Assembly: GCA_003116995.1 (NCBI GenBank)
Contig: BDSL01000100.1
Coordinates: 62,001 to 126,000, forward strand
Direction: 5' to 3'
From: Yamagishiella unicocca
Taxonomy: Eukaryota > Chlorophyta > Chlorophyceae > Chlamydomonadales > Volvocaceae
Length of the DNA stretch: 64,000 nt
The translations under genes and the position numbers were made by a program. Below, in pieces: positions 20,870 through 29,964 of the stretch; positions within the stretch are counted from its first letter, which is position 1; each line of letters begins with the position of its first letter. The notes below the pieces were generated by a model that saw only the letters and a list, made by a program, of their open reading frames with translations, was not told the DNA's origin and did not search any database.

Positions 20870-23800
20870 ATGCCGGGCGACGCGGACGGCGCTGCGCCTG
20901 CGGCCGCGGCCGGCACTGCCTCCACCTCTCCCCCCAACGCTGCCACGCCGCTCAACGCTGCTGCGGAGGTTGGCGCCACGTTGTCCAAGGACGTTCACCG
21001 GGTGGAGTGGAACGGCCAGGTGAGCGACAACTCCTTCCACCTCTTCGTCAACGAGACGCGGGAGCCCCTGGAGCTATCCTGGGGCGACCAGCTGCACGAC
21101 ACCCACCACGGCACGGTGGCGCCCCGAGCCAACGTGTTTGTGGGTGAGCAAGTGTCAGGGGTGCCGGGTGGCTGGGTGGGTGGGTGAGGGAAGAGGATTG
21201 TTTTCAGAGGGAAGGCGGGATTGGGGCGGGGCGAGAAGACCCGGTTACAAGAAGACCCGGTCACACGGCATAGGAGGCGGAGGGTGGAAACTAGCTGGCT
21301 GCCGGCCGCTGAAGCGAAACACGGAACTGGACCAGCCCCTCCTGAACCTGCTCGCCAGCGACCTGAGTGGTCTCCGAGCACTCCGGCAAGGCGGTGGGGA
21401 GGGCTAGTCGTCTGACTCAGCTCTGTGGATGGGAGGTGTTAGCCCTCAGATTCCCGCCTTCTGTTGCCCTCCCCCCCTACCTCGCGAAGCCTATGTACAA
21501 GGTACACTTCCCCCGTCGAGAAACCAGTTCTTCTCCGTAACCCCTCTCCGGGCAGGCACATACAACTTCCACACTTGGCGGGTTCGGAGCAAGTCCCGCG
21601 GCCTCATCACCACGTACACGGGTGAGCGTACGGTGGTGGTTGGACGGTTGGTTCGGGACCCCTGCTGTCGGGACCCCTGGCGGTGCCGCGGCACCGATAG
21701 CGGTGCTGGATGAGCTCCCCACACCACACCACCTCACACCACACCACCTCACCCCCACACCACACCACCCACAAAGGGCCCTGGTGGCCCCCTGTCCAAT
21801 GCCAACACAATCTAGTTTGTCTCGCTTTTGGCTAGCAAGCCGTGAATGGGCCGCATCCTCTGGGTTCCCGATCGTCAACCCAGGCCCTCCGGCGCGGACA
21901 CCCAGACACGTGTCCGAAACCCATTCGCCGGCAATTTTTCTGCCCACCGTCTCCTGTGTCGTGTAACCCGGGTCTTCTCGCCACCCGTCACAGGCCCCTC
22001 CGTGATTGTGACCGTTACGAAGGACGGCTTCACCACCCAGCAGAACACCACCTCACACACCGGCGCGGCACAGCGGCAGGGGGCAGCAGCAGCAGCCGGC
22101 ACGGGGGCCGCTGCTGGTGCTGGTGGCGGTGCTGGTGGAGGTGCCACGTCAGCGGAGCCGGATTACCGGGAGCGATCGTCCGTGCTGGGGATGCCCATCT
22201 TTGTGAGCGCCGGGGGCGGGGGACAGGGGGCCAGATGCAGGGTTCAGGGGTCAGGGTTTAGGGGTTAGGCTTTAGGGGTCAGGGTTTAGGGGTCAGGCTT
22301 TAGGGGTCAGGGTTTAGGGGCCAGGGTTTAGGGGTAAGGGTTCATACGCTGCCTCCCTCACGCCGCACTGCTGGTCAATGCGGGACGCCCCTACCCGCTG
22401 CTAGTGCCCTTGCCGCCACCATCAGCAGGGAGCCCCACTCACCCGCACCAGGGGCTTCCTCTCCACCACACACACCCAATCCGCCGCCCCTCAAGCCGGG
22501 GGCCTCGTGAGGGACCCTCAGGGGCTTCCCTCGTGCCGTCCTGATGGTTGGGGCGGTTAGACGTCTCCGGCGACCTCCACCCCTCCACCCCTCCAGCACC
22601 TACGTCCACTGACCCCTGCACGCCTGGCCCCCCCCCCAACCTATCCTACCCATGTCGTGTAACCGGGTTTTATGCCCTCCACCCCTCCACCCCAGGCTTT
22701 CGACCGGGTTTCTGACGCCGCTGTTTCGCGTGTGGAGGCGGTGATCGGCTCCATGCTGTCGCACTCCCCGAGGCACCTCCTGGAGCGGCTGGTGGCGGGG
22801 GGGGCCTCGTTCGCGGTGTTCGGGCTGGACCAGGTGGTGTCGGGTGAGGCGGCGGGAGGGGGGGCGGCGGGGGGGGCGGGGTGAGGCGGGGGAAGGCAGG
22901 GGGAATCGGGGGCGAGGAAACCCGGGAGGGCGGGGCGGGAGAGAGAGAGGGGGCCTCGCTTGTGGCGAGGCTGGCGTGCAGGTTCTTGGTCGTGGGCGGG
23001 CCCTCCTTGCTGATGATGGTTGTTGTCGTGGTGGTGGCGACGACCGGCGAAGCAGCACTCCATCACCTGGGACCCCTCTACCTGCTGCCCCTCTGCCCCC
23101 TCCCCATGGCGCCACCCTAGACGGGTATCCAAACCTCCTCCGTGTGTGTGTCGGACCTCGGCTTCCCCCCTCCCCCCTCCTACTACATTTCCCCAGTCGT
23201 GTTACCGGTTCTTTTATTGAAATCCCCCCTCTTGCCGGTAAAACGGCTTCCCCCCTCCCCCATCCTGCCGCCCTCCAGACGTGCCCGCCCACCGCTTCAT
23301 GCGTTACAACACGGGGCGGGACCTGGACAAGTCCGCCCGGGGCCTGGGCGCCACACCCACAGTGCCCGTCACGAGCTCCGGGGAGGAGAACCTCACAATG
23401 GAGGGGGACCGGTGAGTGGGTTGGGAGGTACGGGGTTGGGAGGTACGGGGTTGGGAGGTACGGGGTTGGGAGGTACGGGGTTGGGAGGTACGGGGTTGGG
23501 AGGTACGGGGATGGGAGGTATCGGGTGGGGAGGTACGGGGTGGGGAGGTACGGGGTGGGGAGGTACGGGGTGGGGAGGTACGGGGTGGGGAGGTACGGGG
23601 TTGGGAGGTACGGGGTTGGGAGGTACGGGGATGGGAGGTATCGGGTGGGGAGGTACGGGGTGGGGAGGTACGGGGTGGGGAGGTACGGGGTGGGGAGGTA
23701 CGGGGATTTCGGAGAGCGGGTTACGGCGGATGGGAGGGTCTGAGTCAAATTGAAGGCCTGAGGGGGCCTTCCTATGACCTCACCACCGCGACCAGTCCCT

Positions 23801-25070
23801 CTCTTTAGCGCCGCTGATCGGGGTGATGAACTTCCAAGCCAAGTAGCTGACAGCATTGGAAGGGTATCCCCCCCCCTCCGCTACCAGCTACACTTCCCAT
23901 GTCGAGTAACCCGTTCTTTTCTGTAACCCCCCGGCTCCGGTTGTATCCCCCCATCGGTCCGCAGCTGGTACCCCTGCCAGTCCATCCTCATCCACGAGAT
24001 GGGCCACATGGTTCACAACATGGGGCTGCCAGCTGGGCCGGAGGGGGTGGAGGGGGTGCTGGAGGCGTACCGCGCGGCGCTCAAGGTGCGGCGGGGGGGG
24101 GTTTTGATAAGAGAATCCGCGAATCCACGGCCGACACGGGATACACCCTAGCGCATCCATCGGCGGTGGGGGGACACTCCCCATACACCCTGCGTCGTCG
24201 GGGGGAGGCAGGAGGGCCAGACAACGTCCCCGGCCAGAAGCAGGGCTGGGGGAGGCAGGAGGGGCGCGTGTGAAGCAGGCCCGTGCTCGGCAGGAGGGTT
24301 ACAATAAAAGAGCCGGTAACGCGACTGGGGACATTCCCGGTGAGGCTGCGCTGCGCCTTCCTTTCGCCTCACCACTCCTTGGCTTCGTCGGTTTTACTTG
24401 GTCTCCCACTGCCGACCCACGGGTTCTCTTCGCCCTCCTCCTCCCCCCATTGATCAGGCTCGGCTCTACCCCAAGGGCTGCTACATGATGACCAACGAGC
24501 AGGAGTACTGGGCTGTGGGTGGGTGCGTGTGCGGGGGTCGGTGGGAAGGGGGTGTTTGGGACTCATGAGTGTGCGGGTGTGCTTGGGACTCGCACAGTGT
24601 GCTTGGGGCTCGCACACCCGCACACTGGGGGGTTAGGATGTGCTTGGGACTCGCGAGTGTTTGGGAGAGTGCCGGCCACGAGTCCTGCGTCTGATGGGCT
24701 TCCTGACTGACTCCTCCAACCCGACACATGCCGCCGCTTCCGCCGCCTGCAGCCGTGGAGTCCTGGTTCGAGAGCACCGTCCGTGACGATGTCAACGGCG
24801 GGATTCGAACCCGTGCCGCGCTGCGCAAGCACGACCCGAAGCTGGCGAAGCTGCTTGCGTTGGCGTTCGGCGACGGCGAGTGGCGCTACTGGCAGGACTG
24901 CCCGAAACCGCTGGCCATGCCGTCCCGTGGGTCGGCGGCGGCGCGAGCGGCCGCGGCCCAGCCGGCTCGGGCGCCTATCGTGGCGCCCTCACCGCCTTCC
25001 TGGCGCGCCCGGCGGCCAGCCAAGTTGGACGTCGTGGAACCCCTCGACGGCGGCGAGGCGTCTGACGCGG
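20870..25070 (+). CDS. VHL-like beta domain fused to HEMGH metalloprotease-like domain (8 exons, at least 443 aa)
   Basis: Exons: 20870-21143, 21556-21621, 21994-22202, 22696-22843, 23279-23411, 23965-24085, 24458-24518, 24753-25070. All seven junctions are GT-AG with matching phases. Residues about 45-130 (VEWNGQVSDNSFHLFVNET, LELSWGDQLHDTHHGTVAP, VFVGTYNFHTWRV, YTGPSVIV) resemble the VHL beta domain. After an Ala/Gly linker come AFDRVSDAAVSRVEAVIGSM and MEGDRWYPCQSILIHEMGHM, a zinc HExxH motif (His287, Glu288, His291). Then comes NEQEYWAVAVESWFE with Glu331/Glu333 as likely third ligand, and VRDDVNGGIRTRAALRKHDP followed by GEWRYWQDCP. This order (GDR, HExxH, then E-Y-W-A-x-A-x-x-W-F) recalls fungal conidiation-specific con-13-like proteins. 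No signal peptide is seen. After 25070 the frame runs on to a stop at 25255, or splices at GTGAGA into unresolved Pro/Ala-rich exons, so the C-terminus is open. Confidence 0.75.
22240..22345 (+). repeat. Telomere-like 14-bp repeat in intron 3 of the metalloprotease-like gene
   Basis: TTTAGGGG occurs at 22257, 22271, 22285, 22299, 22313 and 22327, at an exact 14-bp spacing, with linkers such as TCAGGG and TCAGGC. The array begins 37 bp after the exon 3 donor. Green algal telomeres are TTTTAGGG or TTTAGGG, so the likeness may be meaningful or merely compositional. Confidence 0.8.
23412..23705 (+). repeat. 15-bp minisatellite in intron 5 of the metalloprotease-like gene
   Basis: About 19 tandem copies of TTGGGAGGTACGGGG and its variants TGGGG/ATGGG start at the exon 5 donor. 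Two blocks share the same order of variants, so a higher-order duplication (about 120 bp) is visible. Because 15 is divisible by three, long open frames appear on both strands (up to 418 codons); these are artefacts. Confidence 0.9.
24106..24135 (+). repeat. Dispersed short repeat, copy 2
   Basis: GAGAATCCGCGAATCCACGG followed by CCGAC, preceded by a T-run and GATAA. It lies in intron 6, about 20 bp after the donor. It is identical over 25 bp to the copy at 27577-27609. Confidence 0.7.
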
Positions 25071-25071
25071 G

Positions 25072-25160
25072 TGAGAGAGAGGGAGACGGAGGGGGAGAGG
25101 GAGGAGGGGAGAGGGAGGAGGGGAGAGGGAGGAGGGGAGAGGGAGGAGGGGAGAGACTCG
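25072..25160 (+). repeat. Purine-only GAGAGGGAGGAGG repeats
   Basis: An all-purine G/A tract directly follows the exon 8 donor, made of roughly 14-bp units. If translated it would give GEGGGEREEGR-type sequence, so it could be a coding low-complexity tail instead of an intron. Such tracts can form triplex DNA. Confidence 0.7.
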
Positions 25161-25259
25161 TGGTGGAAGTGGGTTGGGGTCTGACCGGAAACGCCGCTTA
25201 CGTGCAAAGCGGGTGTGATGTGGTAGGACCGATCGGGCAAGCAGCAGCAACATGACCGC

Positions 25260-27180
25260 CTGTGCGATCCACGGCAAGGCAAGGTGTGGTGCCTTGCTCC
25301 GCATGTCGATGTCGGCGTCGGCGTCGGATGGAAAGGTACAGGCAGGCAGGAGCACCGGTCGGATCCAGGGCAGTTGCAGGCAGTTAGGACGAGCGAATCC
25401 GGCTGCAGGAGCACAGCGCGTTGCACTGGCGTCAAATCAACCAATGCGCCGTGGCGCCGCGGTTCCGCCGGCCGCCTGCAGCGCCACCACCACCTTCGTT
25501 CCTCGCCGCCTCCGCCTCCTGCTCCACCTCCGCCTCCTGCTCCCCGCCCGCCTCCACCCGGGTCCTTCGCGGTCCCGCACTCCAGCTCCTGTTTGCCCCA
25601 CCTCCTCCCCGCCCGCCCCATAGTGCGCCTCCTCCTGCGCCGCCTCCTGTGCCGCCGCTTCCTAGCACTGCGCCGCCGCCGCCGGAACCAACTCGGCAGC
25701 AACCAGGATGGTTCCGGAGCATCCCCACCGCCGCCGCTGCCGCCAGGGGCGGGGCCAGACCTCGGCTCCAGCCCCGCCGCCGCCGCCGCGGCACCGGATC
25801 ATCCGTACTCGCCGCCGCCGTTGCCGTCGTTGCAGCGCCCTCGCAGCAGGGCAGCAGGACAGGCGCCGTCTGGCGGCCGGCGGCACACCGCAGTGCTCGC
25901 ACAGCAGGAGGAGGTCCCGCCGCCGCTGCCCATGGGGATGCCGATGCCAATGCCGCCGCCGCTGCCGGAGCCGCTGTCGTCTTCATCCGATTACGAGAGC
26001 GACTCCGCAGAATCCGCCCCCGCCACCAACCCCGCGAGCGCCGCCGCGGCAGCTGCCGCCGCTGTCGTCACCGCCGCCGCTGCCGGTGCCAGTGCCGCCG
26101 CCGGCGGTACAGCCGCCGGTACCGCCGCCGCCGCCTTTGCGAGCAGGTGGCCACATACCCCTTCCGCGAAGCCGGCGTCGCGGTCGTCCCCCTCCCCTTC
26201 ACGCCATACACCCATGCACACATACACTCCTCGGGCACGCCCCTCACCCGCGCATCCACTCCAAGTGAAACCTATGTTGGTGCGCTTCTCGACGGAACGT
26301 TTCGGTGGTCGGCGGACCTGTCAGGATACGCCGCCGCAACCCCTGCTTCGGGGCACACAACCTGCGCGCCCCCCCGGCTCCCCGCAACCCCGCCCCCTGT
26401 CCCGTCGCGTCAAACGGTTATTACAACACCCCCCACACACACAACGCCACAACCCTGAAAGCGCCTATCTCAAGCCGCGGTGGTATCTTTAACATGCCAT
26501 ATCATCATCCCGTACGATGCACAACTTTCTCCCAGCTCCCAGCCCCATACCAACGCAAACCAACCATCCCCCTCCCTACCTTGCTGCCGCCCCGAAACCA
26601 CCCTGCCACACCTGCCGCCGCCACTGCAGGTGAAGACATCCACTCGCTGGGTTCAACATTGGCGGAGTACCTCCAGTGCGGACCCGATTCTGGTCTCGGA
26701 TTCGGAGCCGGCCGCCTCTGCGGCGGTTTCGGAGCGGCGCTGTGCGGCTGGGCGCCGGTTCCGCCGCCGCAGCAGTCCTCGAGCCGCGGCTGCTGCTTCT
26801 TAGGTGGCGGTGGCGGCAGCGGGGGCGGCAGCGGGGACGAGGGTGGCTGGGTGGGGTGCCTTGCTTGGCTAGCATCCTGGCGGGGGGGAGCAGTGGGGGC
26901 GGGGCGGAGAGGCAAATCCTCCCACGCGCTAGACTGACACGTGGCGGTGGATGGAAAGTAAGGACAGTGATCAAATGGGAGGGGAACCCGGGACCATGGA
27001 CCTAAGGAGAGGGATTTAGAGCTTGGAGTTGGGAGGACGAATGTAATGATGCAGGGCGGAAGCCGATGGGCCTCATGCATCTGCCCACGAGCCCGCCGAC
27101 TGTAACGCTCACTACTGGCTACTCGCTGCTTACCCACGCTCGGGGAAACCGACGTCACCGTACTCGGGCTAGCACGGGGA
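25260..27180. other. Low-complexity Pro/Ala/Ser-rich region, possible extra 3' exons
   Basis: CCG- and GCC-type triplets keep several frames open on both strands. The most protein-like plus-strand text is EVPPPLPMGMPMPMPPPLPE then SSSSDYESDSAESAPATNP (about 25913-26030). There is also a segment after CCACTGCAG at 26632 that reads VKTSTRWVQHWRSTSSADP and ends at a stop near 26801. Either could belong to the metalloprotease-like gene, but I could not chain them by phase with confidence. Confidence 0.3.
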
Positions 27181-27197
27181 GGAGGTGCCCCCGATGG

Positions 27198-27295
27198 TGA
27201 CGTCATTGGCGATGATGACGTCATCGCTAGTGGTGACGTCATCGGCGATGACGACGTCATCATCAGCGATGAGGTCATCACCACGGGTGACGTCA
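27198..27295. repeat. 18-bp array of TGACGTCA palindromes
   Basis: TGACGTCA lies at 27198, 27216, 27234 and 27288. One-base variants (CGACGTCA, TGAGGTCA) lie at 27252 and 27270. The spacing is exactly 18 bp throughout. TGACGTCA is the full CRE/ATF-bZIP site. One more GACGTCA lies just upstream (about 27152) and a CACGTCA downstream (about 27318). Confidence 0.9.
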
Positions 27296-27576
27296 TCGCC
27301 CACCGACGGCGCTCAGCCACGTCATCGGCCACATTGCAGCCGCATAGGGACGCCGCGTAGGGACGCCGTGTAGGGACTGGCCGCCGCCTTGCCCCGCGTC
27401 ACCTCATCCTGCCGTTCGCAGGCCTGAACCTTCACCCACTCCTTAAGTTCGCTTAGTGCTATCAGTTATGGGCTTGGATGTCGGTATCCTGTGGTGTAAT
27501 ACTTGTCCCAGGGTGGGCGGGAACTGTCACTGGTTGACGTGGTCAGGCGTGGTTAGGCGCATCTTGCAGTGGGGGC

Positions 27577-27609
27577 TTTTATAAGAGAATCCGCGAATCC
27601 ACGGCCGAC
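27577..27609 (+). repeat. Dispersed short repeat, copy 3
   Basis: TTTTATAA, then GAGAATCCGCGAATCCACGG and CCGAC. Intergenic, downstream of the CRE-like array. Confidence 0.7.
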
Positions 27610-28305
27610 CAGCCGGGAGGCAGCGGGGCCATGTTGGCATGGGAACCAGGCAGCAGCTCAGCTGGGTATCGACCAGCGCAGGGGAGCAGGCACCTGCTGG
27701 AGAGGCAGGAGGGGTGTCGTATCGGGTGGCGCTTCCGCTGCCGGGTGCCTTGGGCAGCAAGGATATGTTGCTTTGCGTGCCCAGTTCCAGCTGGATGAGG
27801 CGCTAAGAAGGCTGCCAGGAGGGCCCTGTGCAGGGTTAAGGAAAGCCGCGCCAGCTGAGGTGGGCTTCCCAATGACGGCTGCCCTGACGATCGTGCCAGG
27901 TGGGCTCAGGTGGGCTTGACGGTAAAGTGCAATAGGACAGGCAGGAAGCAAGCATCCTAGCCGCGTTCCCACTTGGCCTTCGCCTGCTGGCCTTTCAATT
28001 GGGCGAAAATGATGAGGGTGGATCGAGTGACCCTAACCGGTTATGTGTGCCGTAGAACACATGTATCGATGCCGACAGGGGGCTGAAAACGTAGCCTGAG
28101 ATGGGGCTGGAAACGTAGCGCTAGGAGACATAACACTTCACAGGAATTGCACGTAGTGCTCAGCAGTCTATGCACCTGTATGTGTGGTGGCAATTCGCAT
28201 GGATCGTGGGAGGGTGCCACGGCACAGCAAGGAGCCTTCGTCCGGCTGCCCGGACGCACAGCTGCTGCTTTGGCTCCCATTTTCCTTGCGTTGATATTTT
28301 TTGGT

Positions 28306-28310
28306 TTACA
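28306..28310 (-). terminator. Candidate poly(A) signal for CLPC
   Basis: The nearest TGTAA I found on the minus strand after the CLPC stop codon is at 28306-28310, about 1.65 kb downstream. That would be a long 3' UTR; a variant signal closer to the stop is also possible. I see no gene between 27610 and 29964. Confidence 0.25.
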
Positions 28311-29964
28311 AACATACAAAGGACGGGGCGCGCCGAGGGCGGCCTTCGGGGAAGAGCGCCCTCTCCTCCCTGGCGGCCCCGGACGGTTATCAGGTACAAA
28401 AGGTACATGCCGCTCGGCGGAGTCCGTCTGGTCCAAACCAGAAGCCGGTCAGCGGCTGACAAACCCTGCCATACGTAACGTACAGCTGGCCACGGCTGGC
28501 CGCTTCGCTCCACCTCCCTTAAAAACACAACGAACATGCGTCAAGTCTGCCCGTACGCTCACCCTTCTATGCGCCCCCCGCGTTTCGTAGGCAATGAGAC
28601 GAGCCAACGTACAAGGCCAGCCAGCCAGGCAGGCCCGCCTAATCGCCTCCTTCCCGCGAGCTGCTGACTGGACTGTTGTGCCGCTGGAGCGCGAGCCAGC
28701 CCCCAATGACACGGGCCAACTTGCGCCAACCAGCCCTCCTTACCCAGTCCCCAACTTGCGCCAACCAGCCGCCCATACCCAAATCAAGCTGCATTAGCAC
28801 AAATGAGGGCTCCCACAAAACCTCCAAACCCTCTGGGGAAGCCGAAGCACGTGCGCGAATGGCGTAGCCTGCGTGCGCAGGCGCCAGCAACCCCGCCAGC
28901 AGCCGCACCTCACCTCCGCACAAATGCGCACACACACCACACATTGTGACGTGGGGCTCGGGCCCGTTTGATCGGGTCGGCATCCCTGCCTCGAGAGCGA
29001 CAGCAACATGCTGCAGGTGAGGGCGATGCGACGCGATACCAAGAACGGTATCACCGGGCGAGGAGGCAGTGGGGTCGAAAGCATCCGACGGCCTTCCGAG
29101 CGGTCAACCTCCCAAAAGGCATCGACCGACATAACATTACCAGCAACGGGCCGTCGCTGTCAATCGTCTCCACGCATGCAACAAGGTGCGAGCGGGACCG
29201 CCACCGGCCCGCCCCGCGACTGCAGGGCGCCGGCCCACCACCGGCGATGCTTCGTATCCGGCGCGACGGCGCCCTAAGCGACATGACTCGGGCCGCATGA
29301 TAGCGCGACCATCTGAAATGGCCAAACAAGCCACCCGGACGTAGCTGCCCACGGGGCTCGCGACCCCGGCCCATCTCTGGGCTCTGGTCGGAGGACGGGT
29401 CGTGCCGCGGGGCGCATGTGGCCCTTCGCCCGCCCCCCCTCCGCATTTTGATTTTCGCACATACACAACACATACACAGACGCGCACACGGGAGCCCACG
29501 AGATACACCCGCCGGTCCGCGCGGAAGGGGATTCAACACACCACCATGGTACAACCAAACCAAACACCACCTCGGGGCCGGAGACACGAAAGAGCTCCCC
29601 CGCCAGCAGGGCAACAGCAGGGCTTGACGAAACCCGCCGGCACCATGCCGCTGTACGGCATGGGTACGACGCACGTGGGTCGAGGCGGCCTGCGCACGGG
29701 CACGCTGCACATGGGCAGCAATTCGACAGGCCGCGGCGGGTTAGGCCCCGAGTAAGACACCCGGCGCCACCGCACCACCGACTCCCTCCCTCCCTCCCTG
29801 TACACACAAGGCTGGACGCAGGGGGTGCCGAGGCAGCCGGGCCACACCGCCGCCTCTTCGTCCCGCTCTCCGCGCTTCCTGCCGCAAGCAACCAACGAAT
29901 GCCGACGCGACCAGAGACCGCCGCCCAATCGGCCCGTCCCCAGCCCGTCCCGAGCCATCGCCCC

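Larger units (their letters stand above)
21500..24340. repeat. Family of about 40-nt motifs in introns
   Basis: A loose motif, CTACA-TTCCC-GTCG-GT-ACC-GGTTCTT-T, recurs at about 21500-21545, 21946-21990, 22648-22670, 23182-23222 and 23884-23925 (plus), and 21241-21277 and 24290-24340 (minus). Further copies lie outside this gene at 16581-16620 and 16688-16725. Two copies end within 15 bp of an exon acceptor (before 21556 and 21994). Copies differ at several positions, so they are not recent. Confidence 0.55.

Noticed and set aside
22600..23856. 418-codon minus-strand frame with PYLPT repeats, and 299-codon plus-strand frame with VGRYG repeats
   Set aside because: Both arise from the 15-bp minisatellite in intron 5 of the metalloprotease-like gene, whose exons and phases are consistent without them.
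23807..23870. Possible extra exon between exons 5 and 6 of the metalloprotease-like gene
   Set aside because: It can be entered in phase but leaves in phase 0 and would break the frame into WYPCQSILIHEMGH; direct joining of exons 5 and 6 gives the conserved GDRWYPCQ sequence.
24797..24815. Minus-strand GGGTTCGAATCCC, a perfect tRNA B-box-like word
   Set aside because: It lies in frame within exon 8 of the metalloprotease-like gene, and no A box or pairing acceptor stem is found at tRNA distance.
25284..26492. 402-codon Pro/Ala/Ser-rich plus-strand frame
   Set aside because: Several frames on both strands are equally open because of CCG/GCC triplets; no splice-consistent start or domain. Kept only as a possible source of extra 3' exons.
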